From positions 1 through 30,707 of the forward strand of contig JAFGQA010000272.1 in assembly GCA_016935885.1 (NCBI GenBank): a stretch of DNA of 30,707 bases, given 5' to 3'. A program made the position numbers and the translations under genes. The notes beneath the pieces were generated by a model. That model worked only from the letters and a program-made list of their open reading frames with translations, had not been told where the DNA came from and did not search any database. How positions within the stretch are numbered: position 1 is the first letter of the stretch; every line of letters begins with the position of its first letter. Shown piece by piece: positions 7,417-16,983 of this stretch. Origin of the DNA: Phycisphaerae bacterium (GTDB lineage Bacteria; Planctomycetota; Phycisphaerae; UBA1845; UTPLA1).

Positions 7417-7498
7417 CACGTAAGTCTTGGCCAAACTCAGCCGGATCGGCCAGTTGCAACCATGCGCTTCGTTCGTCGCAATTCATCTAGTTTCGCCT

Positions 7499-7535
7499 CC
7501 TCGTGGGCAACCCGTGGTAAACGCCTCGGGCGAGG
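7499..7535 (+). repeat. Direct repeat copy 2 flanking the Argonaute cassette
   Basis: It matches 3535-3571 at 35 of 37 bases; the mismatches are GC to TA inside the second GTGGGCAAC unit. It ends in the same CCTCGGGCGAGG palindrome. It lies 71 bp from the end of the convergent 1266-aa gene. With copy 1 it marks the likely ends of the TIR-APAZ/Argonaute insertion. Confidence 0.8.
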
Positions 7536-7605
7536 AGACAAACTGTATGAAGGACGTTTTGCGCGATGTTCTGGGTGGCGCTGGCACAAGCTGGCGAATC
7601 TCAAA

Positions 7606-10600
7606 TCACGACCACAACTCCTCGTCCATCTCTGCTCTGATGTCTTCATACCGCGCATCTGCCACATATCCGTCCGCAAGTGTCTTCAGTACGCGGGCCG
7701 TCCGCGGCCATTCGTCGACCAGTCGGCCAGCAATCGAGCGATAGCGGGTGGCAGTATCCCTCTCCTGTTCGCCACCGGCACCGAAGGCACGCGTCGTAAC
7801 GCCGCGACTGTTGTATATGCCGAGCCTGATGCCCTGCTCGATCTTCTCGTTGGCTATTCTCTCGAGAAAATCACGGGCTGGAACGGCCGGCCAATCACCA
7901 CCAGGTTCGGCAGGACAATGTGCGAGAACGTTACCAATATGAAGATCGGCAACATCCATCCGGTCAGCGTCGGCCGCCAGTCTTCTTGCTGCGGCGATCC
8001 ACTGATCGAACCTTGCCCAATCAATGGTGCCGTCCGACTGACTGCCGGGCATCGTCTTCCAGTCGTGAAGCAGGCCATACGCGATTTCCGCTCGCCTGCC
8101 TTGTTCTTCGGTCGGAGGAGGTTCCGTACCATGCTTTGGCTTGTAGAGGAGTTTCAGAATCTCGACAAAGAACGTCGGCTCGTTTGCCAGCGCCTGATGA
8201 AGGGCTTTGGGCGGCCGATCATGCCGCAATAGCGGCAGGAAATACCATTCCAGGCGGATGACGGCGGGATTCCCATGGCCGCGTTGACTGGCGACGACAT
8301 CGAGCAGTTGAGACATATTGTACGCGCCCATGCTGCCTAGCCGCTCAAGTGGCTGTGAACACTTGCCGTCGGCGATTCCCTCAAGCACCTCCTGGGCCAA
8401 CGCCGCGGGGATCGGCCCGTGGTTTGATCCAGAGTAGACGGTGAGCAGATCCATGGCGGTGATGTGTTGGCCGTGCCTTATTAGCGTCGCGGCCGCCTGG
8501 TACCGGTGAGCCGCGGGCAGCGCTCCTCGACCGGTGGTGCCCACTTGGGTCCAGTAGAGACGGTCGAGTTCGGCATCATCCGCAATCATGGTCCACGTCT
8601 CGGGCGCAAAAGGTAGCGTAAGGAAGTAGTCAGCGCGCTGAGCGGAAGAGTAGGTCTGCCAGGCAGCGCTTGAACGGAGCGCTGTTCGCCACTGCTCTCC
8701 AAGGAATGTGACTCTGCCTTCTATGAACCCGAACCCGAGCGACCGCATCGACGGCGTCGACGATGCCAGGGTCGTGGTCAGGGTCCGGTCTTCGTCGTCC
8801 TGGTTGAGGGGAAAGTGCCCGAGCGCGACGCCGAGCTGGAATGCCCGTTCTGCGCTGGCTCCCAGCTTGAGCACCGCCTCCAACCCGGATGCCGCGAGTA
8901 TCCGGCCGACAGCCTGGCGCTGCATTTCCGAGAGGCGCCTCTCCGTCTCCTGCCAGTCGAAACTCTCTTTGAGGGGAAGCTCAACACGATTCGAGAAGAG
9001 CCAGGAGACCTGGTGAAGAGCATCTCTGGGCTCAAACTTCGCGTACAGAGCATCAATCCGGTCGAGCTTCTCTGAAGGCAGAGCCCAGTCGGCTTCCGGA
9101 AAGCGCCGATGGCGGGCAAGCAGTTCACGCAGGCTGCCCCATACCGCGAGCTGGTCTTCATTCTTGAGCGCTTGGGGGTCGATTGAAGATAGTGTGGTCA
9201 CGCACTCCTCAAACAGGGCGTCGGGCACGTCGTCGAACGTTTCGATGACTTTCTGCCAACGCGAGCCATCGGTGCCCACCTGTTCAAGGGCGAGGCCGAC
9301 GACCTTCTGGGTCATGGCATAGAGTTCGCTCATCTTGACCCTCCTCTCGACGTCCGGCGCCCAATCGCGATGGCGAGGCCTAGCTGTGGGGTGGGAGGAG
9401 TCCGAATGCTTCGGGAGTAGTTCGCAGAGGAGGTTCCAGGATACCTTCGACTCCCGCGTGCAGAGCATGTTCAGAATGCGGGCGCGGCGGTCGGGATCCG
9501 CCGAGGTGTTCGGGCACCATGGCAAGAAGACGCTCCTGAGTGTCGCAAGGGGGCGGTTTCCGAGCCTGCCGCCTGGGTCAATCGCTGCCAGTCTCGCGAG
9601 CGTGAGTGATGCGCGGGCCAGATGTTCCGGAGGCCAGCAGAGAACCTCTAGGGCCCAGAGGAGCTCGGTATGCGGAGACGACGAGAACATGGGATCGCCG
9701 TCTACGAACAGGCCCGCCAAGATGGGATCGCTCCCTGACAGGCCAAGCTCAACTCCGTCCAGGAACGGAACAGGTGCCGCCTCGGCCAGGGCGCGCAGTT
9801 GGCCACCAAGCGCGGCCCACGATTGCCAGGTGGTGGCCTTCGCCAGGAGGTTCTGGACAACCCGATTCGCCCAATCTTGCGGTGCGTGCGACTGGGCGAG
9901 CGATGGTTCGGCGATCGAGCCGATCAGGGCAAGAGTGTCAGCCAGTCCTTCGCGAAGATACGCGGAGTGCTTGGTCACCTTGCCGTGGACGGCGGCCATC
10001 ATGCGGTCCGCGACGGGCATGTCGAATTTCGGATCCGGCTCGATGCATGCCGTAGTCACAGCCTCCTCCAGGCGTAACAGGTCTTGATCGGTGAGGAAGG
10101 GTGAAAGGAGCGTCCATGCGTCGCCCTTCGCGACCATCACCCACTTGGCGCCGATTTGCCGAACCGGAGGATCTGGCTGGGCAGCCCACCTCGCGACTAC
10201 CTCGCGGTACTCGGGGTACTTCCTCCCCGATAGTTTCTCCAATATCGCCTGGTCAGCGGCCGACGACTCGTCCCAGCGCCCGGCGAAAAGTGCGGGCAAG
10301 AGTTCTCGGCCTGCGTGGGAACTCGCCCAGGCCGGTATCAGCGCTGCAGGATGCCGCGCCAATGCGCGCCGGACGGCGCCGAGACTTCCGCGGCCCATGC
10401 TGGCAAGGCGACCAACCCGCTCCTCGCCGATTCCCATCTTCTTGAGAATCTCGACCGACTCTCTCCGGTGCGGCCTCGCGAGGTCGACGGTATTCCCTAC
10501 GCGCGGCTCGTTGCGGCCCAAAGGAATCAGGACGTGATGGCCGCTGGAGACGGCCGACAGCGCTTGGCTTCGGTCGGCAAACGTCGGAATCATGATCAAG

Positions 10601-11406
10601 CCTCGGCCGGACGCCTTGAGGGCTTTCCAAGCGACAGGGTCCGAAACGACAACGGCAAGCGCCAGTACCCTGTCATGCTCGAGCTCGGGCAACCCTTCAA
10701 GCGCGGCGAAGAAGAAGGCGACCGCCTCTTCGGAGGTTTCGCCTCTGACCGCGATGGCGCCAGGTTGTCCTTGCGCCCATCTAGTGAGCTCCGCGACCTG
10801 GTCTTGGCGGCCGGCGACGATGAACTCAGGGGTCAGAGCTGGATTGGTCACATCCATCCAGGCGTCGCCGAACGAGGATAGATCATCCGCACCACGAGGT
10901 GCCTTGCCGATCAGGCACGAAAGCCAAACATGGACGGCGGGCGTTCGCTCAAGCCACGCCTCGAGGTCGTCTGCGTCGAGCGCGACTACGTCTTTCCATG
11001 CGCCCTCCTTCTTTCGCCCTTCCGCCCATTTGTTCTTGCTGGCCCAGCGGCGTGTGGTTGCGAACACGAACGTCGTTCCCGATCGATTCAGCGCCGGCGT
11101 ATCAGCAACCCTTTTTTCGTAGTCTCCGTCCGCCTTGCCCTTGATGTTGCGATCAGTGCCGAGTTCCCAAAGCGATTCACCAACAGCAACCACGGGATCG
11201 TCGCTGGCTTTCGCCACAAGCGTCCCATCAGGGCCACCTAGCTGCGTGCCCTCGTCGGCGCGGAACTCGATCTTGACGATATTACCGACCCCGACCGTCG
11301 TCGCGATGAGCTTTCGAATCACTTGCGCGAACTTGCTTCGGGCCTCCTGCCGTCTTGACCAATCATCGAGGTCGGTCGCGGTGACAAGAAGGAATGCATC
11401 AGACAT
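7606..11406 (-). CDS. 1266-aa protein: nuclease-like N-terminus, degenerate NTPase region, long helical C-terminus
   Basis: Family not recognised. The N-terminal ~165 residues carry a conserved-looking block: IEFRADEG, GGPDGT, then SLWELGTDRNIKGKADGDYEKR (split here as SLWELGTDRNIK and GKADGDYEKR), then FVFATTRRW and DLEAWLERTPAVHVWL. The Asp in PDG, the Glu in WELG and the following Lys could form a diverged PD-(D/E)XK site. Next, TPEFIVAGRQDQVAEL and AIAVRGETSEEAVAFF lie where STAND-type ATPases carry their linker and P-loop, but the P-loop Lys is absent. Residues ~330-1266 look like long helical repeats. ATG 11406 is chosen because AGGA lies 7 nt upstream; ATG 11412 would add two residues. 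It follows the AAA_13 gene by 122 bp on the same strand, implying an operon. A defence sensor/effector role is inference. Confidence 0.8.
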   Translation of the reverse strand: MSDAFLLVTATDLDDWSRRQEARSKFAQVIRKLIATTVGVGNIVKIEFRADEGTQLGGPDGTLVAKASDDPVVAVGESLWELGTDRNIKGKADGDYEKRVADTPALNRSGTTFVFATTRRWASKNKWAEGRKKEGAWKDVVALDADDLEAWLERTPAVHVWLSCLIGKAPRGADDLSSFGDAWMDVTNPALTPEFIVAGRQDQVAELTRWAQGQPGAIAVRGETSEEAVAFFFAALEGLPELEHDRVLALAVVVSDPVAWKALKASGRGLIMIPTFADRSQALSAVSSGHHVLIPLGRNEPRVGNTVDLARPHRRESVEILKKMGIGEERVGRLASMGRGSLGAVRRALARHPAALIPAWASSHAGRELLPALFAGRWDESSAADQAILEKLSGRKYPEYREVVARWAAQPDPPVRQIGAKWVMVAKGDAWTLLSPFLTDQDLLRLEEAVTTACIEPDPKFDMPVADRMMAAVHGKVTKHSAYLREGLADTLALIGSIAEPSLAQSHAPQDWANRVVQNLLAKATTWQSWAALGGQLRALAEAAPVPFLDGVELGLSGSDPILAGLFVDGDPMFSSSPHTELLWALEVLCWPPEHLARASLTLARLAAIDPGGRLGNRPLATLRSVFLPWCPNTSADPDRRARILNMLCTRESKVSWNLLCELLPKHSDSSHPTARPRHRDWAPDVERRVKMSELYAMTQKVVGLALEQVGTDGSRWQKVIETFDDVPDALFEECVTTLSSIDPQALKNEDQLAVWGSLRELLARHRRFPEADWALPSEKLDRIDALYAKFEPRDALHQVSWLFSNRVELPLKESFDWQETERRLSEMQRQAVGRILAASGLEAVLKLGASAERAFQLGVALGHFPLNQDDEDRTLTTTLASSTPSMRSLGFGFIEGRVTFLGEQWRTALRSSAAWQTYSSAQRADYFLTLPFAPETWTMIADDAELDRLYWTQVGTTGRGALPAAHRYQAAATLIRHGQHITAMDLLTVYSGSNHGPIPAALAQEVLEGIADGKCSQPLERLGSMGAYNMSQLLDVVASQRGHGNPAVIRLEWYFLPLLRHDRPPKALHQALANEPTFFVEILKLLYKPKHGTEPPPTEEQGRRAEIAYGLLHDWKTMPGSQSDGTIDWARFDQWIAAARRLAADADRMDVADLHIGNVLAHCPAEPGGDWPAVPARDFLERIANEKIEQGIRLGIYNSRGVTTRAFGAGGEQERDTATRYRSIAGRLVDEWPRTARVLKTLADGYVADARYEDIRAEMDEELWS

Positions 11407-11528
11407 AGTCATGTCCTATACGAGAAGGTTGAGAAGAATGGGCCGCCGAGTCAAAACCAGGGCTTCATCTTTGTGTCCGTTGTTGCCGAATGTGCAACAG
11501 CCTCCCTTGGCTTCGGTTCCGCCCTCCA

Positions 11529-13835
11529 CTAGCGCCGGACAAACGCCAAGGTTCTCGTCACGAAGCCATGCAATTCCCCATCGTTGACCGTCTCGGTTTG
11601 CCAGGCAGGGTTGGTGTCGTGGTGGAAGCGGTTCGCATACTCCAGGATTCCCTCGAGCTCTTGGACATCCTTGGCGACAAGAATCTCACCGTTGGTTCCG
11701 ACTCGCTGATTGCATATTCCCAGGAACAGTCCCAGCAAGCTGCCGGGTGGGAAATGCTCAGGGTGGGCCACACGCTCAAATCCTTCGAGAACAGGCCTGA
11801 TGGCTTCAGCTACCTCACGGGCATCGCCCCGTCCTGATGCAAGGTACTCCCGGAGCAGCGAATGCCTTCGGTCATACTCCGTCGTGGCGTCATCGCTCAC
11901 GTTCCACGCCGCGAATGTTGATCCTTGCCCATCCCGGACGATCTGGAACGCAGTAGTTGGGATTCGTTCATTCGCGCTGTCCCAGATGCGAGCGAGAAAC
12001 CTTCGGTCGTGCGAGAGGACGATTACCTGGGCCACGCGCCCCGTCAAGCGGCGAATCTCTTGTACAGTGGTGAGCGACCTGTGTTCGTCGAGGCTGGTTA
12101 GGGGGTCGTCGATTACGACGGTCTTCGTCGCAAGGCCAGGATCCTGTTCGAGCGATGCGAAGAAGAACGCCAGCGCCAACGTGTTCCTGTCGCCCGCACT
12201 CAAAGTGTTCCGGAACGACGCAGAGCCAGGTTGTGCTATGCCGCCAGCCACGGCCACCGGCTTGTTGTCGATCAGCACGGTGTAGTTGCACGCCGTGCCT
12301 CCCCGCGACGTGACCGCCGAAATGCTGTCGATGCGGAATCCGGCGTTGAACCGCTGAAGGTATCCGTTGATGGATTGCCTGTACGTAGGAAACACATTCG
12401 TACGGTACTGCTCCAGCGCAGCTTTCGCCTTGTCACGCTCGTCAGCGGTTTTCGCCTTCGCTGCCTTCTCCTGTGTGTATCGGGCACAGAGATCGGAGAT
12501 CTCGGGCGTATGTCGCGCTTTCGTTGCCTTGAGGCGCGCACGGTCGCTTTCAAGCGCCGCCGCGTTTCCTGCCGCAGCCTGCTCTTTGACGAGACGGATA
12601 GAAGCGTTGGCCTGCTGGAGGATTGAGTTCAGGTCTGAGACCTGGGTGCGAAGCTCATCATACCTCTGGACAGCCACGGCGACACTTGCCGAGAACTCGA
12701 GGGGGTCTAGCGGCCGGGCCTGCTTCTTCTCGAGCAGCGAAACGACACCGTCACGCGCCGCCTTCCACGCGCGAGCAATCTCGGCCGTATCGAGCGACAC
12801 TTCTGGGACCTCGCAGAACTTAGCCCAGAACTGGCGCCGCTCCACTGCTACGCGGACCGCTCGCTCAAACGCAGCCGGCACATCGTCGCCGTGTTCGCGA
12901 TTCACGGCCGCAACCGTGTCGGCAACCGAACGCGTCAGCTTCGTGTATTCCGCGCTGAAATACGCACGGTAGTGTCCGATTATCGAAGAGCCGGCGAGAT
13001 CCTGCAGGCAGAATGGACAGGCCGCGGCCTGGATGGGATCCTGGGAAGCCGGAACATGCTGGAGCCCCTCGCTGATCCACCATTCGGCCGTGCTGCCTAA
13101 GTTCTCAAGGTGATGCCTGACGCGCTCGGCAGCGGTCGTGTCGAGAGAATCGACGTCCTGCGCGAGGATCTTTGCGATTGCTTTCACGTCGAACCCAGGC
13201 AGGGAGAGGGTGTCGAGCAATTGCCCACGGCGAACGGGATCCTGCTCCTTGACAGCGGCGATCTTGCGATCAACCCCCTTGATGGCGATGTCGACATCGG
13301 CCTGGCTAGGCAGGGCGCAGAAGTCGTCCGCAGAAAACGGACCCATCTCACCGGCGGGAATGGCCGCTTGGCGTGCCCGCAGCTCCACGTTGTGAGCCTC
13401 GATTTTGGCGACGAGAGTGTCGACGTTGCGGTGAAGGATGACGCCCTGGGCTCCGAGGACGAGTTCATGCAGGCGCTGACGATGCTCAGGAGCGACCGTG
13501 AGTCCCGAGTAGATATTCTCGTCGACAAAGGCGTCGTCGAAGATCGCGACATTCGCCAGAGTCCGGTTCCAAGCTCCGTTTTCGAAGATGGCGAGTGGCG
13601 GGCCACCCGCGCAATCAACGATCGCGTGCGCCGGGTGCTGTGCCGAGAGCCGATGCCGTTCCGTGAGGGGAAGCGGATCTCCCGTCGCCAGGGAGCGTAG
13701 TACTGCTGCAAGTGTTGTCTTGCCGCGTCCGTTCTCCGCGTAGGCAAGGACAAGTCGCTCAAACGAAAGTGTTGCACCGGCGGTAACGGAGTCGAATTGA
13801 CCGATGTTCCTAAGGAGTTGAAGCTTAGCAATCAT
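11529..13835 (-). CDS. AAA_13-family ATPase, PrrC/RloC-like candidate anticodon nuclease
   Basis: 768 aa with an SMC/ABC-type ATPase split by a coiled-coil insert: Walker A ENGRGKTT (residues 34-41), CPFC (273-276) in the insert like a zinc hook, ABC signature LSAGDR (545-550), Walker [13 protein letters not shown] (573-584) and switch His609 in LSHD. The C-terminus has [18 protein letters not shown], giving Arg680-x3-Glu684, and later FHHDTNP (His738/739). PrrC and RloC, members of this ATPase family, use an Arg-Glu-His triad with Arg-x3-Glu spacing to cut tRNA anticodons, and PrrC is encoded within a type I restriction locus. The gene is divergent from hsdM, 57 bp apart, which fits a PrrC-like role. 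The nuclease assignment is tentative because the R-x3-E block is also found in AAA_13 proteins of unknown activity. Confidence 0.85.
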   Translation of the reverse strand: MIAKLQLLRNIGQFDSVTAGATLSFERLVLAYAENGRGKTTLAAVLRSLATGDPLPLTERHRLSAQHPAHAIVDCAGGPPLAIFENGAWNRTLANVAIFDDAFVDENIYSGLTVAPEHRQRLHELVLGAQGVILHRNVDTLVAKIEAHNVELRARQAAIPAGEMGPFSADDFCALPSQADVDIAIKGVDRKIAAVKEQDPVRRGQLLDTLSLPGFDVKAIAKILAQDVDSLDTTAAERVRHHLENLGSTAEWWISEGLQHVPASQDPIQAAACPFCLQDLAGSSIIGHYRAYFSAEYTKLTRSVADTVAAVNREHGDDVPAAFERAVRVAVERRQFWAKFCEVPEVSLDTAEIARAWKAARDGVVSLLEKKQARPLDPLEFSASVAVAVQRYDELRTQVSDLNSILQQANASIRLVKEQAAAGNAAALESDRARLKATKARHTPEISDLCARYTQEKAAKAKTADERDKAKAALEQYRTNVFPTYRQSINGYLQRFNAGFRIDSISAVTSRGGTACNYTVLIDNKPVAVAGGIAQPGSASFRNTLSAGDRNTLALAFFFASLEQDPGLATKTVVIDDPLTSLDEHRSLTTVQEIRRLTGRVAQVIVLSHDRRFLARIWDSANERIPTTAFQIVRDGQGSTFAAWNVSDDATTEYDRRHSLLREYLASGRGDAREVAEAIRPVLEGFERVAHPEHFPPGSLLGLFLGICNQRVGTNGEILVAKDVQELEGILEYANRFHHDTNPAWQTETVNDGELHGFVTRTLAFVRR

Positions 13836-13864
13836 GGGAACTTACAGGCTCTTGACGTTATATT

Positions 13865-13873
13865 TGCTATAAC
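13865..13873 (+). promoter_or_regulatory. Extended -10 promoter candidate for the hsd operon
   Basis: TGC-TATAAC matches the extended -10 form TGn-TATAAT at five of six -10 bases. It lies 19 nt upstream of the hsdM start chosen here. A TTGACG at 13852-13857 is too close to serve as its -35 box. The predicted transcript start falls in the inverted repeat at 13873-13887. Confidence 0.4.
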
Positions 13874-13899
13874 ATACAGTGTGTATGCATCTATGTCAA
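13871..13899 (-). promoter_or_regulatory. Sigma70-type promoter candidate for the AAA_13 operon
   Basis: On the minus strand a perfect -35 box TTGACA (13894-13899) is followed by exactly 17 nt and then TATGTT (13871-13876, four of six bases of the -10 consensus). It lies 35-64 nt upstream of the AAA_13 start. Its spacer contains the inverted repeat, and its -35 overlaps the first codons of hsdM. Confidence 0.5.
13873..13887. promoter_or_regulatory. Inverted-repeat operator candidate in the divergent control region
   Basis: CATACA-GTG-TGTATG is a perfect 6-bp inverted repeat with a 3-nt centre. It overlaps the end of the plus-strand -10 box and the spacer of the minus-strand promoter, 6 nt before the hsdM start. 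HsdM here has an N-terminal XRE domain, the class of protein that binds such sites as a dimer, so autoregulation and co-control of both operons are plausible. The repeat is seen; binding is inference. Confidence 0.55.
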
Positions 13900-15704
13900 A
13901 TCACCCATCTTTCGTTGAACGCTCCCGCTTGCTGCGGAAGAAACTGGACCTGAGCCAGGAGCAGCTTGCCGCTAGACTCGATGTATCGTTTGCCACCATC
14001 AATCGCTGGGAAGCCGGAAAGTCCAAGCCGCAGAAGGCGCAAATGGCGGCTTTCGAGCAGCTCTGGGAGGATGCTGGACTCGATGGAGATCCAGCCGACC
14101 CAAGGGCAAACGGGGCGCGCCGACGTCGCGGCGTCCAGCGGAGCACTGTGCTTGGAACCAAGGGCATGGAGCAGATGCTCTGGGACGCCGCATGCTCGAT
14201 CCGCGGCGAACAAGACGCCCCAAAGTTCAAAGATTACATCATCCCCCTCATTTTCGTGAAGCGCCTCTCCGATGTGTTCGATGATGAGGTGGAACGCCTG
14301 GCGCAGAAGTTCGGTGATCGGGAAACCGCCCTCTCCATTCTCGACGAGGACCACAGCCTCGTTCGGTTCTACGTACCACCGGAGGCCCGCTGGGCCGTGG
14401 TCAGCGGTCGCGAGACATTCGACTGGGCGCGTGGTCACTCGCCTAAGTCCCTTGGCGAGCAGCTCACGACGACGATACGCGCGATCGTCAAGCAGAACCC
14501 GTCGCTCGCCGGGGTCATCGATATAGTTGACTTCAATGAAACGCGCAACGGCGAGCGCGAGATTAGCGACCCTGCGCTCAAGGGAGTCATCGAGACGTTT
14601 TCCGACCCTCGCTACCGCCTCGGCCTCCGCGATGTGGAGCCCGACTTCCTCGGGCGCTGTTACGAGTACCTCCTTCGGAAGTTCGCCGAGGGCCAGGGTC
14701 AGAGTGCGGGCGAGTTCTTCACGCCGACTGAAGTCGGCTTCCTCATGGCGGAGATACTGAAGCCGCGTCCGGGCGAGGAAGCATATGACTACGCCTGCGG
14801 CTCCTTCGGATTGCTCATCAAGCTACAACTTGTCGCGCGCAGGCTCGACCCGTTGAGCAAGGTTCCACTCAAGCTCTACGGTCAGGAACTTACGGGATCG
14901 AGCTACGCCATTGCCTGCATGAACCGCATCATCCACGACATGGAAGGCGAGGTCCTCCGAGGCGATTCCATGCGTAACCCGAAGTTTCGCGGTGCCGACG
15001 GCCGCCTGAAGAAGTTCGATATCGTAGTCGCCAATCCAATGTGGAATCAGCCGTTCGATTCCGAGGTATATGAGAACGACCCATTTGGTCGATTCGTCGA
15101 ACACGGTGGCATTACGAGCGGCAAGGCTGACTGGGCGTGGCTTCAGCACACAGTCACGTCCCTCAACGACAATGGCCGTGCAGCTGTGGTTCTTGACACA
15201 GGAGCGGCTACTCGGGGCAGCGGAAGCAAGAACGAAGACAAGGAACGGAACATCCGTCGGTGGTTCATCGAGCATGATCTCATCGACGGCGTCATTCTCC
15301 TGCCAGACAACCTTTTCTACAACACGACGGCCGCGGGGGTGATTGTCGTCCTCTCGAAGAAGAAGCCGAAAGAGCGGCGCGACAAGATCGTCCTCGTCAA
15401 CGCGAGCGGTGAGTTCAAGAAAGGGACGCCGAAGAACTACCTGCCAGAAGATGCAGTGTCACGCATAGCCAGCGCTTTCAAGCTTGCGAAGCCGGTGGAT
15501 GGCTTCTGCTCAGTTGTTTCAAGAGATGACGTTGAGAAGAACGATTTCAACATCTCCCCCAATCGCTACCTACGTATCGGCAGCGATGAAACGCATCGCT
15601 CGCTCTCGGAGATAGTAGCCGATCTGGATGCCATCGAAGGAGAGGGTAAGGCTGCGAATAGGGCACTGCGGGCGGTCCTCAACGTACTGCTGGAACAGAC
15701 ATGA
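13893..15704 (+). CDS. hsdM: Type I restriction N6-adenine methyltransferase with N-terminal XRE domain
   Basis: 603 aa. Residues ~5-65 are an XRE/Cro helix-turn-helix ([18 protein letters not shown], then [16 protein letters not shown]), joined by an Arg-rich linker to a complete HsdM. The HsdM N-terminal domain (~90-260) has [10 protein letters not shown] and [18 protein letters not shown]; the methylase domain has [11 protein letters not shown], motif [12 protein letters not shown] (around Asp299) and motif IV NPMW (381-384). It methylates adenine in the site chosen by HsdS and forms the M2S core of the restriction complex. NPMW instead of the usual NPPF/Y and ACGSFG instead of ACGSGG are variants. 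ATG 13893 is chosen because the XRE domain begins at once; the frame is open to 13797, but that would overlap the divergent gene. Its last 4 nt overlap hsdS. Confidence 0.93.
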   Translation: MSNHPSFVERSRLLRKKLDLSQEQLAARLDVSFATINRWEAGKSKPQKAQMAAFEQLWEDAGLDGDPADPRANGARRRRGVQRSTVLGTKGMEQMLWDAACSIRGEQDAPKFKDYIIPLIFVKRLSDVFDDEVERLAQKFGDRETALSILDEDHSLVRFYVPPEARWAVVSGRETFDWARGHSPKSLGEQLTTTIRAIVKQNPSLAGVIDIVDFNETRNGEREISDPALKGVIETFSDPRYRLGLRDVEPDFLGRCYEYLLRKFAEGQGQSAGEFFTPTEVGFLMAEILKPRPGEEAYDYACGSFGLLIKLQLVARRLDPLSKVPLKLYGQELTGSSYAIACMNRIIHDMEGEVLRGDSMRNPKFRGADGRLKKFDIVVANPMWNQPFDSEVYENDPFGRFVEHGGITSGKADWAWLQHTVTSLNDNGRAAVVLDTGAATRGSGSKNEDKERNIRRWFIEHDLIDGVILLPDNLFYNTTAAGVIVVLSKKKPKERRDKIVLVNASGEFKKGTPKNYLPEDAVSRIASAFKLAKPVDGFCSVVSRDDVEKNDFNISPNRYLRIGSDETHRSLSEIVADLDAIEGEGKAANRALRAVLNVLLEQT

Positions 15705-16981
15705 GAGCCACAAACTCCACTATCCCCGAAGGATGGGACTTCGTTGCGCTACGCCGGCTTCTTCGCGAGGTCGACAGTCGAGTAATGGATCTGTCGCCCG
15801 CAGATGGCGACGATTTGGTAGTCCTCTCGCTCACCAAACGCTTTGGCCTCATACCTCAAACGGAACGATTCCGGTCCCGTATGGCTACCGAGGACGTAGG
15901 CAAATACAAGGTCGTGCGAAGGGGATGGATTGTCTACAACCCCTACGTTCTGTGGGAGGGAGCGATTCACGCTTTGCAACGTGACAGACCAGGAATTGTC
16001 AGCCCCGTCTACGCGGTCTGGGAACGCACCGAAGACGATGGTGGTTTTCTCGACTTCCTGCTTCGCACGCCTGCGCTACTCGCCTGTTACGAGCAGCTTG
16101 GCGCTGGCGCAGTCAATCGGCGTCGTTCAGTGAAGAAAGACGACTTTCTCGACATAGAGGTGGCGGCCCCGCCCCTGCGCGATCAGCGTGGCATCGCCTC
16201 TATTCTCTCCCTGGTTCGCCGTGTCATCGAGAACGAGGAGAAGGCGATTGCGGTGACGCGCGCCCTAAAGGAATCAGTCGCGGAACATTTCTTCACGCAC
16301 GGCCTTTGCAACAGCGAACCAGTAGGATCGAACCATGAGGCGATCCCGCCCCACTGGAGCACCGCGCCGCTCGGGCGGCATACCATCTTGGCTCAATATG
16401 GCTTATCTATTCGTGGAAGTGAGACCGGACGAATCCCGATTCTCCGAATGAATTGCCAACGCGACGGTATGGTCGTCTTTCGAGACCTGCAATATGTTGA
16501 CGTGGATAAGGTAGCCCTCAACAACTTTCGACTGCAAGATGGAGATCTGCTTTTCAACCGGACGAACAGCTACGAGCTTGTTGGCCGGACGGCGGTGTTT
16601 CATTCGATACGTGAGGCCGTCTTTGCGTCGTACCTTGTACGGCTTCGCCTAGACACGTCCGTATGGATTCCCGATTTCATCAACTACTACTTGAACCGCC
16701 CGATAGTGCAAACCGACCTCAAGAAGCTTGCGAGTCGCGGGGTTAGCCAGGCGAACATCAGCGCGAGCAAACTCAAGGAGTTCTCTGCACCGATCGCTCC
16801 CCTGGAAGAGCAGCGCGAGATTGTCGGCTCCCTAACCTCTCTCGATCAGAGCATTGCGGGGCATGAGACGCGGCTCGCCATCTTGCGAGACCTCTTTACC
16901 TCCCTCCTCGACAAGCTGATGACCGGCGAGATCCGCGTCGACAAGCTCAACGTCGACATATCGGAGGTCGCATCCGCATAG
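15701..16981 (+). CDS. hsdS: Type I restriction specificity subunit
   Basis: 426 aa with the two-half plan of HsdS: target-recognition domain 1 (~10-150), a central conserved helix ([16 protein letters not shown] with [18 protein letters not shown]), target-recognition domain 2 (~205-370), and a C-terminal conserved helix ([32 protein letters not shown]). Each recognition domain reads one half of a bipartite DNA site, and the two helices act as the ruler between halves. The start overlaps the hsdM stop as ATGA. The halves differ from each other, so the site should be asymmetric; it cannot be predicted here. The subunit looks complete, with no frameshift. Confidence 0.93.
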   Translation: MRATNSTIPEGWDFVALRRLLREVDSRVMDLSPADGDDLVVLSLTKRFGLIPQTERFRSRMATEDVGKYKVVRRGWIVYNPYVLWEGAIHALQRDRPGIVSPVYAVWERTEDDGGFLDFLLRTPALLACYEQLGAGAVNRRRSVKKDDFLDIEVAAPPLRDQRGIASILSLVRRVIENEEKAIAVTRALKESVAEHFFTHGLCNSEPVGSNHEAIPPHWSTAPLGRHTILAQYGLSIRGSETGRIPILRMNCQRDGMVVFRDLQYVDVDKVALNNFRLQDGDLLFNRTNSYELVGRTAVFHSIREAVFASYLVRLRLDTSVWIPDFINYYLNRPIVQTDLKKLASRGVSQANISASKLKEFSAPIAPLEEQREIVGSLTSLDQSIAGHETRLAILRDLFTSLLDKLMTGEIRVDKLNVDISEVASA

Positions 16982-16983
16982 CT

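Larger units (their letters stand above)
6890..7605. other. Gene-free junction with tRNA-like remnants and repeats
   Basis: This 716-bp stretch separates the convergent Argonaute operon and the 1266-aa gene. It holds a tRNA-like 3' end (6978-7002, plus strand), a perfect 12-bp hairpin (7171-7200), a second tRNA-like segment (7362-7416, minus strand) and direct repeat copy 2 (7499-7535). Its open frames are short and overlapping, without recognisable domains. It reads as scar DNA from one or more site-specific integrations. Confidence 0.6.

Noticed and set aside
13797..13892. N-terminal extension of HsdM
   Set aside because: It would cross the divergent promoter region and overlap the AAA_13 start; the XRE domain begins right after ATG 13893.
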